54,579 nt of DNA from Streptomyces niveus (lineage in GTDB: Bacteria; Actinomycetota; Actinomycetes; Streptomycetales; Streptomycetaceae), in assembly GCF_001723055.1 (NCBI RefSeq), contig NZ_MDCR01000005.1:1-54579 (forward strand), in the 5' to 3' direction. The stretch's first letter is position 1, and every line of letters starts with the position of its first letter. The notes below the pieces were generated by a model. It made no database searches. It saw nothing but the letters and a program-made list of their open reading frames with translations, and was not told the DNA's origin. Of the stretch, positions 32,133 to 39,844 are shown piece after piece. Position numbers and translations under genes: made by a program.

Positions 32133-33784
32133 TCGTCGTCTCCCGTCTTGCGCCTCTTCACGACGGTGCAGCGGCACTCGTTGCCGTGCTGCGCGCCGAC
32201 GCAGTGGATGTAGCCCTTGCCGCCCGGGTAGTCCTTGTAGGCGGCAGCCCGGTTGCGGTACGTCTGGCCGTCGTTGTTGCGGCACGGATCACAGGAGTTG
32301 TCGTCGTCCTTGCACACCGCGACCCACCGCATGGCAGCCTCGATGGTGTCGTCCGCCGGGTCATCGGCAGGCGGTTCACCGAGGAGCGCTGCGGCGAGGT
32401 CCTCGAACTGCGCGCGGGCGCCGCGCCGCGGGGGCGGGCCCTCCGGGGCCGGGGTGGTCAAGTTCAGGCCGGCGCCGGCCCGGTTGAGGATGTCGCGGCC
32501 CTCTTCCCAGGTGATGACGGTGCCGATTCCCAGGTAGATGGACTGGATCATGTCGCCCAGCTCGCGCGGGGTGATCGTCCCGTCGCCGCCCTCGGCGGGG
32601 GACGACTCGATCTCCGGCAGGCCGACGGCGGACAGGACGGACGCGGACGACAGCCCGGCGTCGATCAGGTCCTTCGCGGCGGCCGTACGGGCGGTGAGGA
32701 GCTTCGCCTCGGTCTCCGGGTCCGGGGGGACGGGGCTTTCGTAGTCGAACTCCAGCCCGGCGGCGGTCGGCCCGAAGAGCGGCAAGAGGTCGTGGTTCAG
32801 CGCAGCCTTGATGCGCTCCAGGCGGGGCACGGTGAGCTGGTCGGCGAACCACGCCTTCGACGCTTCGGCGGTCGCCCTGTTGATGTCGGTGACCTCGCCG
32901 AGCGCGAACGCGCTGATGCCGAACGCCTCACGCAGCACGGCCCTGCTCACGTCGCGGAGTTCGACGAACTGCATGTCCCGCTGGGAGAGCTTCCGGTCCT
33001 TCCAGGCCCCGTGCTCCAAAATCGCTACGCGGTGCGCGTTCGCGACGCCGCGATGCTGCTCGTTCCACCGCTCACGGAGCTGGTTGAAGTCGTTGTCCGA
33101 GAGCCCGTTGGGGACCTCGATGATTCCGCCCGGCTCGGCCGAGTTGAGGAAGAAGTTGCGGTTCCACTCAGCGGAGTACCGGGTTGCGTCGAGGTCGGCG
33201 AGTACCGACTGGACCGGGCCCATGCCGCGGTACGGGTCGAGCGGGTTCGGCATCCGCAGGAAGATGACCTCGTTCAGACCGAGCGGCACCTGCTCCCCGT
33301 CCGGGCTGGTGTACACGTACCCGTCGAGGAACCGCTCTCTGTTCGGGACCGGCGTCATGCGGTCCGGGCGGGCCGGCCACAGCTCCAGCGGGATCGGCGA
33401 CCGCGGGTCGCGGGCGACGATCCACCAGCCTTCGCCGGTGAGGTCCACGTGCTGCTGGAACGTCTCGACGAACTCTTGCCGCGGCATGTGCCGGTTGGGC
33501 TTGTTCCACAGGTCCAGGGCCGCGTGAGAGGTGACCTCGACGCGGTCTTCCTTCATGCCGGACTTGGCCTTGCGGTACAGCTTCCAGTCGACCTGCGCGA
33601 CGGCGTTGGAGGTGCGGTTGACGATGCTGAAGAGGGTGCCGACGGAGCCCATGGCGCGCATCTGGCCGGTGACTCCGGCGGGGCGCAGGAAGGGCAGGGC
33701 GCGGGTCTGGCCGCGTGATGCGAAGGGGACGGGGGTGTCGACCGGTGCTCGGTTGAGGAGTGCGCCGAGGAGGGTTCTGGCCAC
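32129..33784 (-). CDS. Portal protein fused to a MuF-like C-terminal domain
   Basis: 551 aa. Residues 1-400 are an HK97-type portal (GSVGTLFSIVNRTSNAVAQVDWKLYRK; MPNPLDPYRGMGPVQSVLADLDATRYSAEWNRNFFLNSAEPGGIIEVP; AFALGEVTDINRATAEASKAWF). After a Pro-rich linker the last 70 residues (RWVAVCKDDDNSCDPCRNNDG, then YKDYPGGKGYIHC and ECRCTVVKRR) match the Cys/His C-terminal part of phage MuF/gp7-like minor head proteins. Portal length is normally 380-450 aa. No separate MuF gene is seen. Confidence 0.9.
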   Translation of the reverse strand: MARTLLGALLNRAPVDTPVPFASRGQTRALPFLRPAGVTGQMRAMGSVGTLFSIVNRTSNAVAQVDWKLYRKAKSGMKEDRVEVTSHAALDLWNKPNRHMPRQEFVETFQQHVDLTGEGWWIVARDPRSPIPLELWPARPDRMTPVPNRERFLDGYVYTSPDGEQVPLGLNEVIFLRMPNPLDPYRGMGPVQSVLADLDATRYSAEWNRNFFLNSAEPGGIIEVPNGLSDNDFNQLRERWNEQHRGVANAHRVAILEHGAWKDRKLSQRDMQFVELRDVSRAVLREAFGISAFALGEVTDINRATAEASKAWFADQLTVPRLERIKAALNHDLLPLFGPTAAGLEFDYESPVPPDPETEAKLLTARTAAAKDLIDAGLSSASVLSAVGLPEIESSPAEGGDGTITPRELGDMIQSIYLGIGTVITWEEGRDILNRAGAGLNLTTPAPEGPPPRRGARAQFEDLAAALLGEPPADDPADDTIEAAMRWVAVCKDDDNSCDPCRNNDGQTYRNRAAAYKDYPGGKGYIHCVGAQHGNECRCTVVKRRKTGDDE

Positions 33785-33800
33785 GGCAACCCCCTGTCGG

Positions 33801-33980
33801 TTACTCGGTGTGGATGCGCCAGTTGATGACCATCAGGGCGAGTCCGGCGGTGATCCATCCGGCAGGCTCGTAGATCAAACTAGCACCTTGTGACAAAAGA
33901 ATAGCCGCACCCGCGTCCAAAACTGTAGGGACTCCACCACGCAACTTGCGGCCCCACCTGGCCAATCGCGCATTTCCCAT
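33801..33980 (-). CDS. Small membrane protein between terminase and portal
   Basis: 59 aa from ATG 33980; a GTG at 34028 would add 16 residues. Two hydrophobic segments (LDAGAAILLSQGASLIYEPAG and WITAGLALMVINWRI). The local DNA, around 33880-33930, is visibly lower in G+C than the flanking genes (AAACTAGCACCTTGTGACAA), which suggests a later insertion (moron-like). Function unknown. Confidence 0.6.
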   Translation of the reverse strand: MGNARLARWGRKLRGGVPTVLDAGAAILLSQGASLIYEPAGWITAGLALMVINWRIHTE

Positions 33981-34038
33981 GGTCAGAGCCACCTCACCCA
34001 GGTAATCCCGGAGTTGTAGAGTTCCCACAAATGCATGA

Positions 34039-35379
34039 TCAGAGCCAACGTACCCGCGTAGTGGCGGTCAGATCCCGCTGCGCCACGATGTACCGCACGC
34101 AGTCCATCCCGTGGTCGTGCTCCTTCACCGGAGCTTCCTTCGCCTCGCCACCCGGCTTCACCGCCCACACGTAACCGGTGATCTCCTCCTCCGTGCACGT
34201 CGGCTTCTTCGCCTCCACCAGCAGCGGATCCACCTCGGCCAACGCACCCCGCACCAGGAACAGCCGCGGCTTCCCGTCGCCCTGAACCTTGAGCCGGGAC
34301 TGCGCCGCCTGGATCCCGTCCGACACGCCCTTCTTCGCCGGCCACGTGCCCAGCCCGAGGTGCTTCTCCAGCGTGGCCCGGTCCTCCGCGTCGTGGTCGC
34401 AGATCACCGCCCGCGGCTTCGGCTCTGTCCACTCGCCGTCGTCGTCGGTGACGAGGCGCAGGATGTCCTTCGCGTGGTCCTCAACGAGGCGCTTGGTGCG
34501 GTAGATCTCGCGGTAGAGGTAGAGGCGCCCGTCGGGGTCTTCGGCCCACCACTGGCAGACGAACGGGTTGGTGAACCCGAAGTCGACGACGAGCCATCGC
34601 GTCCACGAGTCGGGGATCTTGAACGGCTTGATGAGGTGGGCGGCTTCGTCCCACCCCTCGTAGATCAGCCCCTCGGCCGCAGCCCAGATCCCGTCCCGGT
34701 AGCGGAGTTTGCGGACCCCGGTGAGCGCGTCGAGCTTGGCCATGTAGTCCGCGCCCTGCGCCGTGAGTGTCCCGTCCGCCCGTACGTAGGCCGGGTTGTC
34801 GTGGTGCCGGGAGTTGAGCATCGTCATCGTGCCGCGCTTGGACCGCTGCTTGATCCAGTGCTTCGGCTGCGCCGGGTTGCACGCGGCCATCTGCTGCTGC
34901 CACGCGAGGACCCCGTTACGCAGGCGGGTGCCGAGGGTTTCCCAGTCGGTCTCGGTCAGCTCGGTCGCCTCGTCGGCGAACACCAGGTCGTACTCGGACG
35001 ACAGGACTTTCTCCGGCTTGTCCATGCCGCCGACGACGATGCGGGACTTGTTGTCGTACCGGTAGGCGGCCGCCTCGCGCGGCGACCCGCCGAACCAGGT
35101 GACGATCCCCGCGGCCAGGGCGTGGGCGGCGACCTTCTTTTCGTACGTGACGAGCGTCGTGGCGCTGAGGCTGACGGCGGTCTTGCGGACGATGAGGCAG
35201 CGGATGCCGGGGTTGGTCAGTGCGGCCAGGTGCATACGAAACAGGCAGGCGAGCGACTTGCCGGTACCGGCGGGCCCGGCCATGGCGACTTCGGAGGCCC
35301 GGGTGCGGAACAGCTCCCGCGCTGCGCCCCGGGGCTCGTACCGAACGACAGTGCCTTGCGGCTCGGCTTCCGTGGTCAT
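34039..35379 (-). CDS. Terminase large subunit
   Basis: 446 aa from ATG 35379 in an ATGA overlap. Walker A VAMAGPAGTGKS (residues 31-42), Walker B SSEYDLVFADEATEL (127-141) and an ATPase coupling motif follow (AACNPAQPKHW). The nuclease domain starts RWLVVDFGFTNPF with catalytic Asp266 and later AVICDHDAED and HDHGMDCVRYIV. It packages DNA through the portal. Similar to terminases of Streptomyces siphoviruses. Confidence 0.93.
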   Translation of the reverse strand: MTTEAEPQGTVVRYEPRGAARELFRTRASEVAMAGPAGTGKSLACLFRMHLAALTNPGIRCLIVRKTAVSLSATTLVTYEKKVAAHALAAGIVTWFGGSPREAAAYRYDNKSRIVVGGMDKPEKVLSSEYDLVFADEATELTETDWETLGTRLRNGVLAWQQQMAACNPAQPKHWIKQRSKRGTMTMLNSRHHDNPAYVRADGTLTAQGADYMAKLDALTGVRKLRYRDGIWAAAEGLIYEGWDEAAHLIKPFKIPDSWTRWLVVDFGFTNPFVCQWWAEDPDGRLYLYREIYRTKRLVEDHAKDILRLVTDDDGEWTEPKPRAVICDHDAEDRATLEKHLGLGTWPAKKGVSDGIQAAQSRLKVQGDGKPRLFLVRGALAEVDPLLVEAKKPTCTEEEITGYVWAVKPGGEAKEAPVKEHDHGMDCVRYIVAQRDLTATTRVRWL

Positions 35380-35723
35380 ACGGGTGCCCGGTGGCCCATG
35401 ATGCGCTGCTCGCGGGCGAGGAAGTCTCGCAGCCACTGCGGGTTGCAACGGGCTTCGCGGCGCAGCGCGGCAGCGACGGCCTCCCTGTTACGGGGGGCGC
35501 GGAGCGCGGCTGTCCAGTCCTCGGGCGACGGTGCGCTCGGGCTGCCGTCGAGCCAGAACCATGCCGCGGGTTCCAGGTACTCGGCGTCGTCTGCGGAGTC
35601 GAGCCAGTTGTCGAGGCAGCCCTTGCACATGCGCATCTCGTCGCCGTCCTGGCAGACGACGAGGGCAACGGCCAGCGGCCCGCAGGTGGGGTAGAGGTTG
35701 CCGCACGTGCCTTGCTTGCTCAC
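35376..35723 (-). CDS. Cys-rich hypothetical protein between terminase subunits
   Basis: 115 aa, GTG 35723 in a GTGA overlap with the small-terminase stop and ATGA overlap into the large subunit. It contains TCGNLYPTCGPLAVALVVCQDGDEMRMCKGCLDNW, a probable zinc-binding module with several Cys, then WLDGSPSAPSPEDWTAALRAPRNREAVAAALRREARCNPQWLRDFL. Location suggests a role in packaging; no family recognised. Confidence 0.7.
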   Translation of the reverse strand: MSKQGTCGNLYPTCGPLAVALVVCQDGDEMRMCKGCLDNWLDSADDAEYLEPAAWFWLDGSPSAPSPEDWTAALRAPRNREAVAAALRREARCNPQWLRDFLAREQRIMGHRAPV

Positions 35724-36253
35724 GTCAGGTCCTCCGGGTTCACGCCGACGATCTCGTACCGGACGCCACCGGACACGCTGATTTTCTTCTCGGCGTCCAG
35801 GCCGTGGAGTTTGCGTCTCGACTCGCCGTTCCGCCTGCGGGAGTCCTCGATCTTCATGAGCCGGTCGACGGCCTGGAGGACAGGCGCGTCGTCTTCGAGC
35901 GGTTCCTCGTGGAGGTAGATGACCTTGCCGTTGGAGACGGTGACGTGCTTCTTCTTCAGGACTTCCCACACGACGGCTTCGAGTTCGTTGAGGCGTACCA
36001 ACTCGGCGTCGAGGCGGGCGTCTTCAAGGGCGCGCAGTGCGTCACCGGCTTCACGGACGGTCGCGGCCAGAACGCGGCGTACGGCGTGGTGGGCTTCGCC
36101 CTTGTCGCAGAAGCCGAGGTGGTCGGCGATGCGTTGGTAGGTCCAGCCGTCCTCGCGAAGGAGCGCAGCGTCGCGGTCGCGTTCGGCTCCGGTGAGGGTG
36201 TACTCGAATCGCCCGTTGCCGTTGCGGTGCTGGTCGGGGTTGAAAGCCGCCAT
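35720..36253 (-). CDS. Terminase small subunit-like protein
   Basis: 177 aa from ATG 36253 behind GGGAGG. An HTH-like N-terminus (ALLREDGWTYQRIADHLGFCDKGEAHHAVRRVL) precedes a long helical part (DALRALEDARLDAELVRLNELEAVVWEVL) and a C-terminal domain with LQAVDRLMKIEDSRRR. The DNA-binding helix plus a helical oligomerisation region and the place directly before the large subunit identify it. First gene of the late operon. Confidence 0.85.
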   Translation of the reverse strand: MAAFNPDQHRNGNGRFEYTLTGAERDRDAALLREDGWTYQRIADHLGFCDKGEAHHAVRRVLAATVREAGDALRALEDARLDAELVRLNELEAVVWEVLKKKHVTVSNGKVIYLHEEPLEDDAPVLQAVDRLMKIEDSRRRNGESRRKLHGLDAEKKISVSGGVRYEIVGVNPEDLT

Positions 36254-36282
36254 GGGTGCCTCCCTTCAGTGTCAGGGTAGGC

Positions 36283-36333
36283 CAATGGCCCACTTGTCAG
36301 GGAGTGTCTGCCTTGCAGATCGTGGGCCAATTG
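36283..36333 (-). promoter_or_regulatory. Leader/control region of the late operon
   Basis: Imperfect inverted repeat CAATGGCCCA (36283-36292) and TGGGCCAATTG (36323-36333) upstream of the small-terminase gene. The CAAT/ATTG outer bases give an AT-richer spot in GC-rich DNA. No consensus -10/-35 is obvious, as usual for phage late promoters. Operator function is an inference. Confidence 0.4.
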
Positions 36334-36351
36334 CGGCGGGCGGCATGGGGA

Positions 36352-36382
36352 AGGCCCCGACCGCGCGGTGCGATCGGGGCCT
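36352..36382 (-). terminator. Terminator before late operon
   Basis: AGGCCCCGA/TCGGGGCCT, 9 bp, 13-nt loop. It lies after the stop of the 36588-36403 gene and before the late region, so it would separate the small upstream genes from the late promoter. Confidence 0.7.
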
Positions 36383-36402
36383 GGTGAGGAGTTGCTGGTC
36401 GG

Positions 36403-36588
36403 TCAGGGGCGGTGGCGGAAACCTTCGGCGAAGCGCTGGAGCCCCAGTCCCGCCTCACGGAACGCGGCCCCTTCGAGAACGGCTCGGGCTCCTGACCGCA
36501 TCTGGGCCATGTGCTTCCGGAGCTGAGCATGCGGGTCGGGTACCGGGCTCTTGGTCAGGTTCACGGGCTGGCTCATGCTGTCCATCAT
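36403..36588 (-). CDS. Small hypothetical protein (61 aa)
   Basis: ATG 36588 in an overlap with the upstream gene (ATGATGG) and a second in-frame ATG directly after; MSQPVNLT is a further possible start. It contains DPHAQLRKHMAQMRSGARAVLEGAAFREAGLGLQRFAEGF, a basic amphipathic helix. No recognised domain. The overlap and composition support translation. Confidence 0.55.
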   Translation of the reverse strand: MMDSMSQPVNLTKSPVPDPHAQLRKHMAQMRSGARAVLEGAAFREAGLGLQRFAEGFRHRP

Positions 36589-36722
36589 CCCTTCTTCGGC
36601 GTGCCGGGGACAGGCTTCGGCGGCGCCGGGTAGTGGCCGCCGCGGGAGGGCTGGTACACCGTTTCGTGCTTCGGGTCGGGCCGGGTTCCGGGGGCTGTTG
36701 GGATCTTCGCGTTGAGTGCCAT
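36585..36722 (-). CDS. Very small Pro-rich protein (45 aa)
   Basis: ATG 36722 to TGA 36585. It contains ALNAKIPTAPGTRPDPKHETV and YQPSRGGHYPAPPKPVPGTPKKG. The frame is open, is preceded by AGGAC, and its stop overlaps the next start. Composition is Pro/Lys-rich; no domain. Too short for a length-based gene finder. Confidence 0.45.
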   Translation of the reverse strand: MALNAKIPTAPGTRPDPKHETVYQPSRGGHYPAPPKPVPGTPKKG

Positions 36723-36753
36723 GATCGGGTCCTGTCTCAGAGATGGGATGGGA

Positions 36754-36797
36754 CCCGGGGCGGCCGGTCTGCTTGCCGGCGTGACGGCCGCCCCGGG
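36754..36797 (-). terminator. Strong 12-bp hairpin
   Basis: CCCGGGGCGGCC pairs with GGCCGCCCCGGG around a 20-nt loop. It lies downstream of the 36980-36810 gene on the minus strand and upstream of 36722. Very stable; probable terminator even without a T tract. Confidence 0.7.
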
Positions 36798-36809
36798 GAT
36801 GAGCTGTGG

Positions 36810-36980
36810 TCAGGCGGTGCGCTGCCGAGCGATCTCGGCGCGGATGTCCTCATCTGTGGCCCCGGCGTCGTACGCCCGGCCCATCGCGTCGAGCGGCTGG
36901 TGCGGGTCGGTACGGCACTCGGGGCCGCCGTGCTCCAGTACTGCCGCGGCGGCCTCGCGTACGGCCTGCTGCTTGTCCAT
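36810..36980 (-). CDS. Small hypothetical protein (56 aa)
   Basis: ATG 36980 behind GAGAGGA. It contains MDKQQAVREAAAAVLEHGGPE and HQPLDAMGRAYDAGATDEDIRAEIARQRT, an alpha-helical small protein with AGATDEDIRAEI resembling a helix-turn-helix-like end. Its leader carries the GGTAGA repeat array, so its expression may be the target of that array. Confidence 0.6.
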   Translation of the reverse strand: MDKQQAVREAAAAVLEHGGPECRTDPHQPLDAMGRAYDAGATDEDIRAEIARQRTA

Positions 36981-36998
36981 GAGGGTCCTCTCGGGGTG

Positions 36999-37072
36999 GG
37001 TAGACGGGCGGTAGATGCGCCGGTAGACCGTGGTAGATGGATCGGTAGACGTGCAGGTCAGGCGGCGGTAGA
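36999..37072. repeat. Phased GGTAGA repeat array
   Basis: Six copies of GGTAGA start at 36999, 37010, 37022, 37032, 37044 and 37067. The steps are 11, 12, 10, 12 and 23 bp, that is one or two helical turns, so all copies face the same side of the DNA. On the minus strand the unit reads (A/G)TCTACC. The array fills the gap between two genes and the last codons of the 37058 gene. It looks like an iteron-type protein-binding site. Confidence 0.75.
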
Positions 37073-37624
37073 CGAGGTGGGAGACGGGCCTGGGGCATCG
37101 TCCGGGGAAGGGGCTTCGAGGTCCCTCCGGCGGACCCCCCAAGTCGGGATGCGGCCCACCTTCACGCGGCGGTCGTGGGGGATGCCCAGGGCCGCCAGAC
37201 GGACGCGCAGATCGGTCACCGTCCAGCCGGGGTGGTGGCCGCCCTCCTGAAGGTGCTTGAGGACTGTCGAGAGGTGCACCGCCGGGCGGTCGCCCAGGAC
37301 CTCAACGAGGAGCGTCCGCACGGCGGCCGAATCGGGCGCTGCGTCGTTCTCGACCGGGGCGCCCTCGGTGATCTCCTCGGTTGTCCAGCCTGCGAGTGCG
37401 GCGCACCAGCACCACACGGCGGTGAGCACCCACATGACGTTGGGAGCGGCGCGCACGATGCGCGCGGCCACGTACAGCCCGAGGACCACCAGGACGATCC
37501 GCACGACGCGGTGCGTCCGGGTGGGCCCCTTCCGGACCCAGGCCGCAGCCCGGTCGGCGAACTGCCGGGCTAGCTCAGTCGACCCGAACCACAGCCGCTC
37601 GGCTGCCCGTTGACGCCGGGTCAC
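37058..37624 (-). CDS. Membrane protein with C-terminal winged-helix-like domain
   Basis: 188 aa from GTG 37624 (GTGA overlap). After a basic N-terminus (GPTRTHRVVRIVLVVLGLYVAARIVRAAPNVM) two hydrophobic helices (VVRIVLVVLGLYVAAR and WVLTAVWCWCAALAG) lead to a soluble part with LLVEVLGDRPAVHLSTVLKHLQEG and WTVTDLRVRLAALGIP, a winged-helix-like pattern of the kind in some Streptomyces plasmid and AICE proteins. Last gene of the five-gene membrane operon. Confidence 0.75.
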   Translation of the reverse strand: MTRRQRAAERLWFGSTELARQFADRAAAWVRKGPTRTHRVVRIVLVVLGLYVAARIVRAAPNVMWVLTAVWCWCAALAGWTTEEITEGAPVENDAAPDSAAVRTLLVEVLGDRPAVHLSTVLKHLQEGGHHPGWTVTDLRVRLAALGIPHDRRVKVGRIPTWGVRRRDLEAPSPDDAPGPSPTSSTAA

Positions 37625-38130
37625 AGGATGCCCGCGCTCTCCACGATCGCCCGCAGCTGCGCCCCACCCTCGTTGACCAGGCCGGGCAGCCAGTCGAGGA
37701 GGCTCGCGACCCCGGCGGTGACGCACAGGGTGAAGCCGCAGAAAGCGCCTCCGACCATGCGCTTCTTCTCGTCCTTCTTGGCGGCCTTCCACGCGAGGAC
37801 GACGCCCACCGTCATCAGGAAGACGATCAGCGCCCCTTCGGGGGTGAGTTGTCCGAGGCTGCCCTTCGTGAGGGCGCCGGCCGGGGCGCTGCCGGTGACG
37901 GCGCTGGTTCCGGTCTCACCTGCCCGGTTGGCGACGCCTGCGGAGCATCCGGCGAGCCAGCCGAGGATGCCGCCGGTGCAGATGGTGCCGACCGCGCCTA
38001 GGGCGAACCCGGAGCCGAACGGAGCGAGGGACTTCAGCTCGTGGCCGCCCTTCCACCAGGGGCGGAGGTTGCCGTAGAGGACGGCGAGGCTGATGGCGAG
38101 CCCGGTGAGGGTCAGGCCGGTGGTGTTCAT
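37621..38130 (-). CDS. Multi-pass membrane protein of the spread-like operon
   Basis: 169 aa from ATG 38130. Hydrophobic segments: LTLTGLAISLAVLYGNL, GSGFALGAVGTICTGGILGWLAG, EGALIVFLMTVGVVLAW, GGAFCGFTLCVTAGVASLLDW. Short gly-rich and charged loops. Together with its neighbours it looks like the small membrane proteins that accompany Spd proteins in actinobacterial mobile elements; a holin-like role cannot be excluded. ATGA and GTGA overlaps on both sides. Confidence 0.7.
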   Translation of the reverse strand: MNTTGLTLTGLAISLAVLYGNLRPWWKGGHELKSLAPFGSGFALGAVGTICTGGILGWLAGCSAGVANRAGETGTSAVTGSAPAGALTKGSLGQLTPEGALIVFLMTVGVVLAWKAAKKDEKKRMVGGAFCGFTLCVTAGVASLLDWLPGLVNEGGAQLRAIVESAGIL

Positions 38131-38789
38131 GGGCGTACTCCGGTGAGGGCGGTGACGGGGTCGAACAGGTCGATCGCGCCGGTCACGCCGACGAGGGTGA
38201 TCGCGAGGGCGACGAGGGGCAGGGTGCGGCGGGTACGGAGGAACACCCGGCCGACGATGAGCAGGGGGACCAGGGCGAGGCCGTAGCCGTACGGGACGCC
38301 GAACCCGTCGCGGGCCTCGGACACGGTGTATGCCCAGGTGGTGCCCGCGCTGTACCCGGTGAACGGGATCGGCAGCATCGCGGAGGTGAGGGCGGCGCAG
38401 ATCTGCCACGGGCGGGCGAGGCCGGTGAGCCACGACCAGATCCGTTCCCAGCGGGACGGCTCGGGCTCCGGGTCCGGATAGACCATGTCGACGGTGACCC
38501 GTACGGCGATCGGCTGCGGGTCGGGCGGCGGTGGGGGCATGCGGTGCCAGTCGGCTGGCGGCGGCTTGGCCGGGGGCGCGGGCGGCGCCGGAGGCGGGGT
38601 GCGCCACGGCGGCGCCTCACCCGGCTCGGGCGCGCGAGGCGGCAGCGGGGCGCCGGCGGGGATGATGCGGGACGGGACGATCGGCTCGGTGGCCATCGGG
38701 TCTCCGGGGTGGTGAGCGTGTGGGCCGACACCTTGGCGGCGTAGGAGGTGGCGGATGCGGGACTCGTCCGGGCCCGGGTCGGCGGTCAC
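38127..38789 (-). CDS. Pro-rich membrane protein of the spread-like operon
   Basis: 220 aa from GTG 38789 (GTGA overlap with upstream gene); an ATG 31 codons later (MATEPIVP) is an alternative. A proline-rich N-terminus (APLPPRAPEPGEAPPW, then PPPAPPAPPAKPPPADW) precedes a basic stretch and about four hydrophobic helices in the second half (ICAALTSAMLPIPFTGYSAG, YGYGLALVPLLIVGRVFL, LPLVALAITLVGVTG). Topology suits a membrane anchor for a larger complex. Confidence 0.7.
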   Translation of the reverse strand: MTADPGPDESRIRHLLRRQGVGPHAHHPGDPMATEPIVPSRIIPAGAPLPPRAPEPGEAPPWRTPPPAPPAPPAKPPPADWHRMPPPPPDPQPIAVRVTVDMVYPDPEPEPSRWERIWSWLTGLARPWQICAALTSAMLPIPFTGYSAGTTWAYTVSEARDGFGVPYGYGLALVPLLIVGRVFLRTRRTLPLVALAITLVGVTGAIDLFDPVTALTGVRP

Positions 38790-39844
38790 GAGGCGTCCGG
38801 TTCGACGCGGCGGCGTGTCCGGGCGACGGTGTCCGCGGGGACGTGCTGTCCGTGGATGCCTCGGACGTAGGACAGGACTGCGGCCCTGTCCGTGATGCCG
38901 GATGCGAGGGCTGTCCGGACGCTGTCCGCGATGGACTGTCCGGCCGGGGCGATGGCCCGGACGCGGGGCTGTGACCTGCTGTCCGTCGTGTCCGTGTCCG
39001 TGTCGAGGATGTCGCGGACGGTGTCCTCGTCGGTGGCGATCCCGGCGTCGGCGAGCTGCGCCACGATGTCCTTGGGGGTGGCGTCCGGCATGGTCGCGGA
39101 CGCGGCGAGGACGGCGGACACGACTGTCCGGGCGTCGTGTCCGGGCGTGTCCGCCTCGGTGTCCGGTACAGCGGCGGTGATCGCGGGCGGGGCGTACACG
39201 GCGGCCTGCCCCTCCACGCGGGCCAGGTTGCGGAGCTGTGCGCCGAGGGCAAGCCGGGCGGTGATGTCCGCCTCGCGCTTGGCCAGCCAGCGGCGGGTCA
39301 GCTCGGGGAGCGGGCGCGCCTGCGCCTTCATGACGGTGGACCACATGTACTTCGCAACCGCGGACACGGCTGCCCCGGCGAGCCCGACGTACAGGGAGTC
39401 CTCCAGGCGCCCGTGCGCCGCGACGGCCGCCATATCGAGGACCAGGGCGACGGTCCCGGCGGTGCGCGGCCCTTTGGCGCGGTCGGCGTTGTACCGAGCC
39501 AGCCACTCCAAGGCCATGCAGCTCACCCAGACCAGCGCAAACGCGGACGCGGCGAGGTAGGCGATCGGGTCGACGACGGCGCGGGCGAGGAGGTCGCCGA
39601 TGCTGGCGACGGACCAGACGATCGCGATGGCGAGGAGGCCGGCAGCGACGGCGGTGACCGCGGTCATGACGATGCGGTCCCAGTCCTTGGGCGGGACGGG
39701 GATGAGGACGTCGTAGTCCTTTTCGATGATCTCGGTGTCGCCGTTGACGGTGTGGGGGACGAGGCGCTGGCGGGTCTCGGTGCGGTACCGGACGCCGGGC
39801 AGACGGTGTCCGGGGGCGGGGTCCGGCTGTCCGGGGGTGTTCAT
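38786..39844 (-). CDS. Spd-like (plasmid-spread) membrane protein
   Basis: 352 aa from ATG 39844. An N-terminal cytoplasmic stretch (DTEIIEKDYDVLIPVPPKDWDRIV) leads to a four-helix membrane domain: VMTAVTAVAAGLLAIAIVWS, PIAYLAASAFALVWVSCMALEWL, TVALVLDMAAVAAHG, SLYVGLAGAAVSAVAKYMW. Then a coiled region (RRWLAKREADITARLALGAQ). The signature W-x-x-x-S-I-G-D-L-L, CMALEWLARYNADRA and HG-x-x AKYMW resembles SpdB/DUF2637-type proteins of Streptomyces plasmids and AICEs. The C-terminal 130 residues are encoded by the TGTCCG-rich DNA. Homology is from memory of the family. Confidence 0.75.
   Translation of the reverse strand: MNTPGQPDPAPGHRLPGVRYRTETRQRLVPHTVNGDTEIIEKDYDVLIPVPPKDWDRIVMTAVTAVAAGLLAIAIVWSVASIGDLLARAVVDPIAYLAASAFALVWVSCMALEWLARYNADRAKGPRTAGTVALVLDMAAVAAHGRLEDSLYVGLAGAAVSAVAKYMWSTVMKAQARPLPELTRRWLAKREADITARLALGAQLRNLARVEGQAAVYAPPAITAAVPDTEADTPGHDARTVVSAVLAASATMPDATPKDIVAQLADAGIATDEDTVRDILDTDTDTTDSRSQPRVRAIAPAGQSIADSVRTALASGITDRAAVLSYVRGIHGQHVPADTVARTRRRVEPDAS
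38816..39165 (+). repeat. TGTCCG hexamer cluster
   Basis: TGTCCG occurs 14 times on the plus strand in about 350 bp (38816, 38830, 38847, 38887, 38912, 38923, 38937, 38980, 38989, 38995, 39125, 39138, 39148, 39160) and once inverted (39115). Two more are at 39807 and 39828. Start positions fall in all three reading frames, so the codons alone do not explain them. Fewer than one copy would be expected by chance. Confidence 0.8.

Noticed and set aside
32186..33718. 510-codon plus-strand frame opposite the portal gene
   Set aside because: Val/Gly/Arg-rich shadow; the portal on the minus strand has clear motifs.
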